This document shows, one piece after another, positions 17,082 to 25,520 of a stretch of DNA of 64,000 bases. The DNA comes from AC-56 sp963798705. Its GTDB lineage: Bacteria; Actinomycetota; Thermoleophilia; Solirubrobacterales; 70-9. Where the stretch lies: positions 1,860,001-1,924,000 of the forward strand of contig CAWCTW010000005.1 of assembly GCA_963798705.1 (NCBI GenBank), written 5' to 3'. A model generated the notes under the pieces. It did no database searches and was not told where the DNA came from. It saw only the letters and a list, made by a program, of their open reading frames with translations. The position numbers and the translations under genes are program-made. Positions within the stretch are counted from its first letter, which is position 1. Every line of letters starts with the position of its first letter.

Positions 17082-18665
17082 CTACTCGCAGTGCGGCCGG
17101 CCGGCGACCTTCGGATCGCGCCGGTCGATGCCGGCACAGGCGCGAAGCGCTTGCAGGCGGCGCTCGAGGTTCGCCTGCCGCTTGCCGGTCGGACAGTCGG
17201 TGCGCGCTCCGCCCCGGCAGACGTTGTGAAGCTCCTGCGGGTCGTCCTTGAGGTCGTAGCGCTCCACCTGGAGGCTCTGCTTGCAGGCATTGGTCCGGTG
17301 GTCCACCACGCTGTAGTGCTCGACGTAGATCGCGTGGCGAGTCCGGATCCCCGCGAAGTCGCAGGTCTGGTAGCTCCGGGGCGTCGAGACGCGGTACTCG
17401 GTGAGGAGCGCGCGCCGGTCGGGCCACGAGCCGGACCGGGTCAGAAGCGGCATCAGGGAGCGTCCGTCCATTACGCGGCACTGGCCGCCGGGCGGGCACG
17501 GCCTGCCGTGCGCGAGCTCGAGGATGGTCGGCGCCAGGTCGATGTTTGCCGCGGGTTGGCCGGAGGCGGGGCGCCGTGGCGCGCCATCGCGATAGCGCTT
17601 GGGCAGCCGGATCACCAGCGGCTCGTGGAGTGCCTCCTCGTAGGGCAGCACCTTCCCGTTCAGCAGGCGGTGCTCGCCGTAGAACTGCCCGTTGTCGGAG
17701 ATGTAGATGAAGACGGTCGTGCGGAGCTCGCCGGCCTTCTTCACGGCGTTGAAGATGCGCCCGACGCCGCGATCCACGCCCACCAGCGAGGCGAGCGCGC
17801 ACGACCAGTGCCGCCTCAAGAGCTTCTCGTCCTTGTGGGTGAGCCGGGGCTGGTCCCGGATGTACGGGGGCTTGTCGCCCATGTGCGCCTCATCGAACGA
17901 GCGGGGTTCCGGCAGGGGTTCCTTCCGGAACTCGTCAAGGTCCTTGGGGTCCGGCTCGGGGTTGCGCGTGCCTCCACCGCATCGTCCGGGGCGGTTCCCG
18001 CGGGCCACGTGCGGGGCGCGTGTGTCCACCTGGAGGTAGAAGGGAGCGCGGTACGGCGCGTATTTCCGCACCGCCTGCACGGACTTGCGCGTGATCACCC
18101 GCCCGACGTAGTCGCGGTTGGCCACCCCCTTGTGAACGAGGCGGCCGTTGTCCGACATGTCATAGCCGTAGTAGCGGCCGTCCCCGCTCAGCATCGTCTG
18201 CCACTCGTCCCATCCGGGCGCGACCTCGGCGGGGTCCGAGACCGCCTTCGAGTAGGCGTTCATGAACTTGCCGACGTGGATCGTGTGGTAGCCGTCCTGC
18301 TGCAGCCAGACGGGAAGCACGTTTCCCTTGTCCCGCAGGCCGCCGTAGCCACCGCCGCGCCCGTTGTTGAGAACTCCGTGGTTGTGCGCGTACTCGCCGG
18401 TGAGCAGAGACGCCCGCGAGGGACAGCAGAGCGCCGTGGTGGCGATGTAGTTGCTGAACGAGGTCCCGTGGTCGCCGAGCAGCTTGAAGGTCTTCGGCAT
18501 CACGTCGGGCGTGAACTGAGCGGTCGTCTGGTCATCGGACTGGATGACCACCACGTTCGGCTTGCCCGCGGCACTCGCGTGGGGAGCCGCGGACAGCATC
18601 CCAAGGGCGCCCAGCGAGATCGCCAGCAGCCCAATTCCGAGCTTTCTCTGGATCTTGAATCGCAT
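17082..18665 (-). CDS. Secreted sulfatase (type I, formylglycine)
   Basis: 527 residues from ATG 18665. Signal peptide to about residue 33 (ASAAG), metal-site VVVIQSDDQTT, formylglycine motif CCPSRASLLTG with Cys80, HNHG, GKFMNAY, SDNGQFYGEHRL and a Cys-rich C-terminal region ending RPHCE. It is a clear paralogue of the sulfatase at 9536-11140 (same motifs, spacing and C-terminal cysteines), implying duplication within this island. It acts outside the cytoplasm on sulfate esters. It lies between two sulfotransferase genes on the same strand. Confidence 0.93.
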   Translation of the reverse strand: MRFKIQRKLGIGLLAISLGALGMLSAAPHASAAGKPNVVVIQSDDQTTAQFTPDVMPKTFKLLGDHGTSFSNYIATTALCCPSRASLLTGEYAHNHGVLNNGRGGGYGGLRDKGNVLPVWLQQDGYHTIHVGKFMNAYSKAVSDPAEVAPGWDEWQTMLSGDGRYYGYDMSDNGRLVHKGVANRDYVGRVITRKSVQAVRKYAPYRAPFYLQVDTRAPHVARGNRPGRCGGGTRNPEPDPKDLDEFRKEPLPEPRSFDEAHMGDKPPYIRDQPRLTHKDEKLLRRHWSCALASLVGVDRGVGRIFNAVKKAGELRTTVFIYISDNGQFYGEHRLLNGKVLPYEEALHEPLVIRLPKRYRDGAPRRPASGQPAANIDLAPTILELAHGRPCPPGGQCRVMDGRSLMPLLTRSGSWPDRRALLTEYRVSTPRSYQTCDFAGIRTRHAIYVEHYSVVDHRTNACKQSLQVERYDLKDDPQELHNVCRGGARTDCPTGKRQANLERRLQALRACAGIDRRDPKVAGRPHCE

Positions 18666-18779
18666 CCGTTGAGAGCGTGCGCGTGGACGCGGACCGTGCG
18701 TGAGTTCGTCGCGTCGTCCGGTCAGCCGCCCCTGCCCGAAGCAGCAGCGCCATCCTAGCGAAGCAGGGTTCGCCCCCGG

Positions 18780-19484
18780 CTACGAGCCGGCGATCCCGAA
18801 CAAGACGTCCCAGAGCTCGACGGCGTCCGGGCTCTCGGCCTCCGAGCGCCAGTCACCAGCGCGCCCCTGCTCGATCAGCTCACGGTCGAAGAACGCCGAG
18901 TCGGCCCCCGCCTCGAGATCCCAGAACGCGAGCGCCACGGCGACCTGCCGGGGGAGCTCGTCGTGCCGGTCGAAGTCGATGACCGGGAACGGCTCCCTGC
19001 GGTGCTCGGCGAGCAGCGCCCGGTTGTAGACCACCCAGAGCTCCTCCCACTCGCGCGCCGACAGCCGAGGATGCCGGTGGGGGCGCTCCGCCGCCCGGCG
19101 CGCCAGGGAGCGGCGCACCGCAACCGGATTGCGGATCACGCCGATTCGCATCAGCTCGAGGTCGCGCCACAGAGCGGGGCACACGAGCATCCGCGGATCC
19201 TTGACCCCCGCCGGCTCCCCCTCGACCGTCGCCAGGATCTCATCGCGGCGCCTGATGTCATCGGGCTCGACGTCGACCGACTCGGGCGGCCTCCACCATG
19301 ATCCGCCCCCTCGCTCGATGATCTGCTCGTGTAGCCGGTTCAGGTCGCGAAGCTCGCGGTTGCCCCGACGGTTGAAGCGGTTTCGCATCCGCACCGGGCC
19401 GAACTCGACGCCGTGGTCGGCGAGCATGCCGGCAACGGCGGAGGTGCCGCTCCGGTGCATGCCCAGGATCGCGATGAGCGGCAC
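18780..19484 (-). CDS. Sulfotransferase-like P-loop protein
   Basis: 234 residues from GTG 19484, seven bases after the stop of the next sulfotransferase. The loop LIAILGMHRSGTSAVAG (residues 3-19) is the PAPS-binding signature of the sulfotransferase fold. VKDPRMLV and IGVIRNPVAVRRSL match the 3'-phosphate-binding region of bacterial members. The C-terminal half is more variable. Probably a cytoplasmic sulfotransferase acting on a glycan; substrate unknown. Likely co-transcribed with 19492-20430. Confidence 0.75.
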   Translation of the reverse strand: MPLIAILGMHRSGTSAVAGMLADHGVEFGPVRMRNRFNRRGNRELRDLNRLHEQIIERGGGSWWRPPESVDVEPDDIRRRDEILATVEGEPAGVKDPRMLVCPALWRDLELMRIGVIRNPVAVRRSLARRAAERPHRHPRLSAREWEELWVVYNRALLAEHRREPFPVIDFDRHDELPRQVAVALAFWDLEAGADSAFFDRELIEQGRAGDWRSEAESPDAVELWDVLFGIAGS

Positions 19485-19491
19485 GAAACGC

Positions 19492-20430
19492 CTAGGGAGC
19501 GCTGCTCGTGGCGGCCAGCGAGTCCTCGGCGCGTCGCAGCCAGCCCGTGGCCGGCTCGCCGAACCGCTCCGAGAGCTCCCGGAGCTGGGGCAGGTAGAGC
19601 TCCGCCAGGTGAACGCGAAAGTGCTCGGGAATGGCGGTCGAGTACTCGCGCGAGGCATTGATTCTCCGGTCGAGGCTCGCCGGAACGTGCTCCTCGCCGT
19701 CTGACACCCCGAGGAACCGGTACAGGCGCAGCAACAGAGCGCCGGGATCCTCCCGGATCTCGTCGAGGAAGCCCACGAACACGCGATCGCGGCCGAACAC
19801 CCCCTCCCAGGTCTCGCAGGTCCGCACGTAGTCGGCGCGCAGGACGTGCGCCGTTCGCTCGAAGTGACGGCGGAGCTCCTGGTCGGTGATCTTCTCGGGA
19901 GAGCGCCCTCTTCTGCGCGCCAGCTCGCTGATCGCCGAGGACCAGCTCCTCTCGATCGGGTCGCGCAGCAGGTAGATCACGCGCAGATCGGGATTGATCT
20001 CACCGATCTCCTCGACGATGTCCCGCTTCAGGATCGAGTAGGCCGGCGTGATCTCGCCCGCGATCTGTCCCGGTTCAGGGCGAAAGATTCGCTGATACCA
20101 GCGATTGGTCCGCGGCGGGACGAAGAAGTGGATGTCCCAGGCGAGCTGTGAGAAGAGCGTTCCGTCGCGCCACCGGCCCCGGTAGGTCGCGACGCTCGTG
20201 TAGCGGCGGGCGCGCTTTCGCAGATGGCGCCGGTAGAAGTTGTTGTTGCGCCGCCCCCGGTGACGCGAGTCGAAGTAGTGGACCTCCTTGACCGGGGTCA
20301 GCCAGATCTCGGGATGCTTGCCGAGATTCGCGTAAAGCCAGGTCGTGCCCGCTCGTGGCGCGCCGATTCCGAGGAAGGTCGGCAGCTTTGCGTCGTCGGC
20401 TCGGGTGTTCATGGTGGTCAGCGCGAGCAT
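19492..20430 (-). CDS. Sulfotransferase domain protein
   Basis: 312 residues from ATG 20430 (ATG 20412, six residues later, is also possible). The N-terminal FLGIGAPRAGTTWLYANL is the PAPS loop, followed by TPVKEVHYFD, typical of heparan/glycan-type bacterial sulfotransferases, and VIYLLRDPIERSWSSAISE is the 3'-phosphate motif. Likely sulfates a polysaccharide or glycolipid. It is divergent from the DXD glycosyltransferase at 20466, with only 35 bases between the two starts, so the two genes share a compact promoter region. Confidence 0.88.
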   Translation of the reverse strand: MLALTTMNTRADDAKLPTFLGIGAPRAGTTWLYANLGKHPEIWLTPVKEVHYFDSRHRGRRNNNFYRRHLRKRARRYTSVATYRGRWRDGTLFSQLAWDIHFFVPPRTNRWYQRIFRPEPGQIAGEITPAYSILKRDIVEEIGEINPDLRVIYLLRDPIERSWSSAISELARRRGRSPEKITDQELRRHFERTAHVLRADYVRTCETWEGVFGRDRVFVGFLDEIREDPGALLLRLYRFLGVSDGEEHVPASLDRRINASREYSTAIPEHFRVHLAELYLPQLRELSERFGEPATGWLRRAEDSLAATSSAP

Positions 20431-20465
20431 CGTAGCCCCGGCCCGCGGATAACCTGCTCCGTCCG

Positions 20466-21404
20466 ATGATCCACATTGCCACGGTCCACTGGGCGTACGA
20501 CCGATGGGTCGACGTTCAGCTGAAGTACTTCGAGCGCAACCTCTCGGAGCCCTACCGGGTCTATGCCTGGCTCGACGCGGACATGATGGAGCACGCCCCG
20601 AAGTACTTCTACGCGACCGACGTGCCGTTGAAGGAGCACGCGCCCAAGCTCACGCTGCTCGGGGACCTCATGGCACACGCGGCGGATCCCGACGACATGC
20701 TCGTCTTCATCGACGGGGACGCCTTCCCGATCGCCCCGATGGTCCCGTTCCTGCGGGAGAAGCTGGAGCAGTACCCGCTCGTCGCCGTGCGCCGCGACGA
20801 GAACAACGGGGACCCCCAGCCGCATCCCTCGTTCTGTGCCACCACCGCGAGGTTCTGGCTCGAGCTGCCCGGCGACTGGCGCCGCGGCTACAGATGGGAG
20901 AACCGGCAGGGCGCCAGGGTCACCGACGTCGGGGGAAACATGCTCGGCCTCCTGGAGGCCAGGGGAAGCGGGTGGTATCCACTGCTGCGAACGAACAAGG
21001 TCAACCCGCATCCGCTTCAGTTCGGCATCTACGGCGATCTCGTCTACCACCACGGTGGCGGTTTCCGCAAGACGGCCGGCGGCCGCGTGTCGTGGATGCC
21101 TCACCGGGAGGCACTGCGCAAGGGGAGCCTCCGCGGTTGGCTGGCGGGGCGCCTGCCGCGGCGCGGCAAGCTGGGAGAGCTGCGGCGGCGAATCGACCCG
21201 GTTGTCCGCTATCGGGAAGCGCTTGCCGACCAGCTCGCCGAGATCAACGACCGTGTCTTCGAGCTGATCAAGCGCGACGACCAGTTCTACCGGCAGCTCC
21301 TGGAGCCCCAGCGCGGCGGCGAGCTCGCCGAGCTTCGGATGCCGTCTCTGGACGGCACCCCGGACGCGGAGGCCATGGCTGAGAACCCATCCCTACCGGG
21401 ATAG
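20466..21404 (+). CDS. Putative nucleotide-sugar glycosyltransferase (DXD type)
   Basis: 312 residues from ATG 20466. The first 190 residues look like a GT-A fold: HIATVHWAYDRWVD, YRVYAWLDADM, then a D-x-D metal motif in MLVFIDGDAFP near residues 79-89. The C-terminal third is basic and helical. Relatives transfer sugars to surface polymers; donor and acceptor are unknown. The gene sits between a sulfotransferase and purQ and ends two bases from the purQ stop, convergent. Confidence 0.65.
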   Translation: MIHIATVHWAYDRWVDVQLKYFERNLSEPYRVYAWLDADMMEHAPKYFYATDVPLKEHAPKLTLLGDLMAHAADPDDMLVFIDGDAFPIAPMVPFLREKLEQYPLVAVRRDENNGDPQPHPSFCATTARFWLELPGDWRRGYRWENRQGARVTDVGGNMLGLLEARGSGWYPLLRTNKVNPHPLQFGIYGDLVYHHGGGFRKTAGGRVSWMPHREALRKGSLRGWLAGRLPRRGKLGELRRRIDPVVRYREALADQLAEINDRVFELIKRDDQFYRQLLEPQRGGELAELRMPSLDGTPDAEAMAENPSLPG

Positions 21405-21406
21405 CA

Positions 21407-22096
21407 CTAAGCGGTGAGGGCCTCGGGCGCCGCCGCGGCAACGTGGGCGGCCGCGGATTCGAACAGGCGCAGGCCGTCGGCGGAGCCGGTGAGCGGGTCC
21501 ACGGCGTGCTCCGGGTGGGGCATCAGGCCGACGACGTTGCCGCCCTCGTTCGCGATCCCGGCGATGTCCCGCGCCGAGCCGTTCGGGTTGCGCTCGGGCG
21601 CGTAGCGCAGCACCACGCCGCCGCGGCGCTCGAGCGCATCGAGGTCCTCCGGTGGCGCAAAGTAGCGGCCGGTCTGGTGCTTCACGGGGATCGAGAGCAC
21701 GTCGCCGGCCTCGCAGCTGCGCGTGAACGCGCTGCCGGCGGCCTGGACGACGACGTCGACCTGGCGGCACGTGAACCGCAGCGACTCGTTGGTCAGCAGC
21801 GCCCCCGGCAGAAGCCCGGACTCGCAGAGCACCTGAAAGCCGTTGCAGATGCCGAGCACGGGGCCGCCCTCCGCCGCATGGCGGGCAACGGCGTGCATCG
21901 CCGGCGCGAAGCGGGCGATGGCGCCGGCGCGCAGATAGTCACCGTAGGAGAATCCGCCGGGCACGACCACGACGTCGATCCCGTCGAGATCGTGCTCCTC
22001 GTGCCAGATCATCCGCGCGTCGCCGATCCGCTGGCAGGCTGCGAGGGCATCGCGATCGTCGCACGACCCCGGAAACTGGACGACGCCGAATCTCAT
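21407..22096 (-). CDS. purQ: Phosphoribosylformylglycinamidine synthase, glutaminase subunit
   Basis: 229-residue class I glutamine amidotransferase: VVVVPGGFSYGDYLR, nucleophile Cys84 in GICNGFQ, and the His/Glu pair in MPHPEHA near the C-terminus. It supplies ammonia to PurL in the FGAM synthase complex. ATG 22096 overlaps the purS stop as ATGA, matching the usual purS-purQ pairing. Confidence 0.97.
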   Translation of the reverse strand: MRFGVVQFPGSCDDRDALAACQRIGDARMIWHEEHDLDGIDVVVVPGGFSYGDYLRAGAIARFAPAMHAVARHAAEGGPVLGICNGFQVLCESGLLPGALLTNESLRFTCRQVDVVVQAAGSAFTRSCEAGDVLSIPVKHQTGRYFAPPEDLDALERRGGVVLRYAPERNPNGSARDIAGIANEGGNVVGLMPHPEHAVDPLTGSADGLRLFESAAAHVAAAAPEALTA

Positions 22097-22317
22097 CCGG
22101 TGACCTCGATCTCGTAGTCCTCGATCAGGGGGTTGGCCAAGAGCTTCTCGCAGAGCTCGGCCAGTCGGTCGGGATCATCCGTGTCGAGCTCGACCAGGCG
22201 GCCGACGCTGACGTGCGACACGCCCTCGAACCCGAGGGCCGGCAGCGCGCGCTCCACCGCCTTGCCCTGGGGGTCGAGGATCCCCTCCTTGGGCCTGATC
22301 AGGACCTTCGCTCTCAC
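22093..22317 (-). CDS. purS: Phosphoribosylformylglycinamidine synthase subunit PurS
   Basis: 74-residue PurS from GTG 22317: AKVLIRPKEGILDPQGKAVERAL is characteristic, then VGRLVELD and a C-terminal LIEDYEIEV. PurS bridges PurQ and PurL and is needed for the three-part FGAM synthase. It follows the epimerase gene by ten bases and overlaps purQ, so these three form one transcription unit headed by sugar genes. Confidence 0.95.
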   Translation of the reverse strand: MRAKVLIRPKEGILDPQGKAVERALPALGFEGVSHVSVGRLVELDTDDPDRLAELCEKLLANPLIEDYEIEVTG

Positions 22318-22327
22318 GCCAGCGAGG

Positions 22328-23287
22328 TTAATGCGCCGCGCGGCGACCCGCCGGCGCACCGACGGCGTCGAGCTGGGCGGCCAGCCCGCTTCGCAGATCG
22401 GTGCGCGGTTCCCAGCCGAGCTCCGCGCGGATCCGGGTGGTGTCGGCCAGCGTGCGCTTGACGTCGCCGGGCGCGGCGTCGCCATAGTGCACGTCCAGCG
22501 CGCGACCGGCGAGCTCCTCGACCAGCGCGACCACGTCCCTGAGGCCGGCCTCGCTGCCGCCGCCGACGTTGTAGGTCGCGCCGGCGGGAGCGCCGCGCAT
22601 CGCCGCGAGCGTGGCGCTGACCGCATCGCCCACGAAGGTGAAGTCGCGCGACTGGCGCCCGTCGCCGTAGATCTCGAACTGCCGATCGTCGATCGCCGCG
22701 GCGATCAGGCGGCTGAACGCCATGTCCGGGCGCTGGCGCGGCCCGTAGACCGTGAAGTAGCGCAGGGTCACGTGCTCGAGGCCGGAGTCCCGCGCATGCG
22801 CGGCGACCAGGTGCTCGCATGCAAGCTTCGTGACGCCGTAGGGCGAGATCGGCGAGGGCGGCGTGTCCTCGCCGGTGGGATAGGCGAGCGCGTCGCCGTA
22901 GATCGAGGACGAGGAGGCGAGCACGAGACGGATCCCTAGGCGGCCGGCGGCGTCGGCGACCGCGTGGGTGCCGAGGATGTTGTCGCCGACGTATGCCTCA
23001 AAGCCGGCGCCCCAGCTCGCTCGCACCCCTGGACGCGCCGCGAGATGGAAGATGCCGTCGATGCCCTCGAGGCTGGGCTCGGGAACGGGCGCCGCCGCCA
23101 GATCGTGCTCGAGCAGGGTGAAGGAGGGGTGATCGCGCGCCCCCTTCAGCGCCGCCTCCTTGGCGGCGCGGGGGTAGTAGTCCGTGAACGAGTCCACGCC
23201 GAGCACCTCGCAGCCGTCGGCGAGCACGCTCTCGGTGAGCGTCGAGCCGATGAAGCCGGCGCAGCCGGTGACCAGATACCGCGGCAC
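22328..23287 (-). CDS. NAD-dependent nucleotide-sugar epimerase/dehydratase
   Basis: 319-residue extended short-chain dehydrogenase from GTG 23287. It has the NAD motif TGCAGFIGS at residues 7-15, the Ser site in LASSSSIYGDA, catalytic Tyr/Lys in YGVTKLACE, and YGPRQRPDMAF. The last motif and the early VDSFTDYYPRAAKE resemble UDP-glucuronate 4-epimerases and related UDP-sugar epimerases. It would supply an activated sugar for the glycosyltransferases around it. It lies between glycosyltransferase 23308-24633 (20-base gap) and purS (10-base gap). Confidence 0.88.
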   Translation of the reverse strand: MPRYLVTGCAGFIGSTLTESVLADGCEVLGVDSFTDYYPRAAKEAALKGARDHPSFTLLEHDLAAAPVPEPSLEGIDGIFHLAARPGVRASWGAGFEAYVGDNILGTHAVADAAGRLGIRLVLASSSSIYGDALAYPTGEDTPPSPISPYGVTKLACEHLVAAHARDSGLEHVTLRYFTVYGPRQRPDMAFSRLIAAAIDDRQFEIYGDGRQSRDFTFVGDAVSATLAAMRGAPAGATYNVGGGSEAGLRDVVALVEELAGRALDVHYGDAAPGDVKRTLADTTRIRAELGWEPRTDLRSGLAAQLDAVGAPAGRRAAH

Positions 23288-23307
23288 CGGGGGAACTTAG
23301 CGGGCGC

Positions 23308-24633
23308 CTAGCGGCCGAGCAGGGCCCCGGCCCGCTTTCTCAGGCCGGCTGCGCGGCGGCGCATCCTGCTCCAGGGCCGCGAGCGCTCGGCCTTGAGCCG
23401 CCGGCGAAGCTCCCTCTTCCTCCGCGCGGTGCGGGCGAGGCGCTCGTTCTTCTTCTCGATCCTCTTCCGCGCCCGCTCCAGGTTGCGCCTCGCCGACTCG
23501 CGCTGGCTCGTGACCTCGTCGAGCTCCTCCTGAAGCGACTCGATGCGCTCCCGGTTCCGGTCTCGCTGCACGCCGGTCCAGCGCGACGTGCGCCCGAGGA
23601 GCTGCATCGCGTCGAACTCGAGCTGGGCGCGCTCCCGCTCCACCTCGGCCGGGCGCGCCTCCACGCGTACGGTGCCGGGCTCGCCGCCGTCCAGCGGGTC
23701 CGGGCATTCGGTCAGCAGCTGGAGGAGGCGCTCGTCGCGGACCAGCCGTCCCTCCTCGATGCCGGCGGCCACCTCCTCGTCATCGAGGACGAGGTCCGCG
23801 TACAGCTCCTGGAACCGACCCTGCTCGTACAGCTCCCTGAGGCGCTTGAAGCGGCCCCAGTCGGGATAGTGCCCCTCGAAGATGGCCACCTCGGTGCGCC
23901 GCTTGAACTGCGCAGACGAGCGGACGGGGAAGTGCAGGATCCGTAGCGGCCACGCCGGCGCCCACACGAGCCTGGTCTCGTCCTCGAGCTGCTGGTCGTC
24001 GGCGGAGCCCGCTTCGCGCACCGAACGGTGCACCGCGCGCCCCGGCGGGCGCAGGGTGGAGGCGAGGTCTCCATCCGGGCCCTCCAGGGCGACGTCGTGC
24101 GCCCCGCGGTCCAGGCTCACCACGTTCGAAAGGGCGCGGTGGGCGACCTTGGGCTGCAGCCGCGAGCGCGCTTCGCGCACGGTGAGGCGATCGGCGAAGC
24201 CCCCAGGCCCGTCGGGCCTGCCGACGAACTCCACCCGCGGCGCGACGACCACGCCGTAGCGGTCACCTATCGCGTCGAGCGTCTCCCGCAGGGAGCCCTC
24301 GACCGGGAGCCAGAACTCGTCGGCATCCGTGTGGATCACCCAGTCCGCATCCAGATCGGTGGCGGCGAGGCGCGCCATCTGGGTGAGCCACCCCGCGCCC
24401 CGCACCCGGTAGTCGGTGCCCGGCTCCTCGATCACCGTGGCCAGGCCGGCATCGGCGTAGCGGGCCAGGATCTCGGGCGTCTCGTCGGTGGAGCCGTTGT
24501 CGGTCACCACGAAATGCGCGACGCCGAGCGCATGGTGGAAGCGGAGGTTGGCCTCGAGGACGTCGCCCTCGTCTCGCACCTTGAGGGCCATCACGAGCCT
24601 CGAGGCCCGCTGTGAGGGTCCCGGGTCGGCCAA
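23308..24633 (-). CDS. Glycosyltransferase family 2-like protein with coiled-coil tail
   Basis: 441 residues from TTG 24633; GTG 24594 or ATG 24591 would match paralogue starts better (RLVMALKVRDE). GT-A domain: DNGSTDETPEI and IHTDADEFWLP (metal site), then a family-specific middle with RPPGRAVHR and ILHFPVRS. Residues about 355-441 form a charged coiled coil (ESLQEELDEV, RKRIEKKNERLA) ending in a strongly basic tail. Possibly a membrane-associated sugar transferase. Paralogue of 13442, 24687 and 25521; heads the run to epimerase, purS and purQ. Confidence 0.83.
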   Translation of the reverse strand: MADPGPSQRASRLVMALKVRDEGDVLEANLRFHHALGVAHFVVTDNGSTDETPEILARYADAGLATVIEEPGTDYRVRGAGWLTQMARLAATDLDADWVIHTDADEFWLPVEGSLRETLDAIGDRYGVVVAPRVEFVGRPDGPGGFADRLTVREARSRLQPKVAHRALSNVVSLDRGAHDVALEGPDGDLASTLRPPGRAVHRSVREAGSADDQQLEDETRLVWAPAWPLRILHFPVRSSAQFKRRTEVAIFEGHYPDWGRFKRLRELYEQGRFQELYADLVLDDEEVAAGIEEGRLVRDERLLQLLTECPDPLDGGEPGTVRVEARPAEVERERAQLEFDAMQLLGRTSRWTGVQRDRNRERIESLQEELDEVTSQRESARRNLERARKRIEKKNERLARTARRKRELRRRLKAERSRPWSRMRRRAAGLRKRAGALLGR

Positions 24634-24686
24634 GGGACGGGCATTGTAGGTGAGCGTTCGCCAGCGGAACTGCTAGGAATCGGGCG

Positions 24687-25517
24687 ATGAAGCTGGTCAT
24701 GACCCTGCTCGTTCGCGACGAGCAGGACATCATCGCCGAGCACCTCGACTTCCACCTGGCGCAGGGAGTGGACCAGGTGATCGTCACGGACAACGGCTCC
24801 GAGGACGCCACCATGGAGATCCTCCGCTCCTACGAGGCGCGCGGCGTGGCGCGGATCATCCTCGAGCCCAGCGACGATTACTCGCAGGGCCGCTGGGTGA
24901 CGCGCATGGCGCGCATGGCCGCGTCGGAGCTCGGCGCCGACTGGGTCATCAACAGCGACGCGGACGAGTTCTGGTGGCCGACGTCCGGCACGCTCGCCTC
25001 GTCCTTCGAGGACCTGGACGACGACGTCGGCGTCGTGGTCACCCGCCGGACCAACTTCGTGCCGCAGCCGGAGGACGACCGCCCGTTTTGGGAGCGGATG
25101 ACGGTGCGCGAGCTCGAGTCGCTCAATCCAGTGGGAAAGCCGCTGCCCCCCAAGCTGGCCCACCGTGCCCATCCGGAGCTCACCGTGGTGCAGGGAAACC
25201 ACCGCATCGAGGGCCCGCAGCTCGGCGAGCGTCTCGACGACGGAAGGGTGGAGATCCTGCACTTCCCGATGCGCTCCTACGGACAGTTCGAGAACAAGAT
25301 CGTCAAGGGCGGTCAGGCCTATGCGCGGAATCGCGAGCTGCCCGAGAAGGTAGGCAGGACCTGGCGGCACCTGTACGAGGTGTGGCGGTCGGGCGGGCTC
25401 GAGGCCCACTACGCCGAGACCGTCGTCTCCGACCCCGAGCGGGAGGACTTGGTCACCGACACCCGCCTGCGGGACTACCTCCGCGAGCTGCGCCTCGGCG
25501 CTGCGGCAGGCGAGTAG
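24687..25517 (+). CDS. Glycosyltransferase family 2-like protein, short form
   Basis: 276 residues from ATG 24687. Same catalytic core as its neighbours (MKLVMTLLVRDEQDI, TDNGSEDATMEI, INSDADEFWWPTSG) but without the long coiled-coil or basic tail, ending shortly after the domain. It lies head-to-head with 23308-24633 and convergent with 25521-26732, four bases apart, as part of a local paralogue array. Substrate unknown. Confidence 0.83.
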   Translation: MKLVMTLLVRDEQDIIAEHLDFHLAQGVDQVIVTDNGSEDATMEILRSYEARGVARIILEPSDDYSQGRWVTRMARMAASELGADWVINSDADEFWWPTSGTLASSFEDLDDDVGVVVTRRTNFVPQPEDDRPFWERMTVRELESLNPVGKPLPPKLAHRAHPELTVVQGNHRIEGPQLGERLDDGRVEILHFPMRSYGQFENKIVKGGQAYARNRELPEKVGRTWRHLYEVWRSGGLEAHYAETVVSDPEREDLVTDTRLRDYLRELRLGAAAGE

Positions 25518-25520
25518 CGC

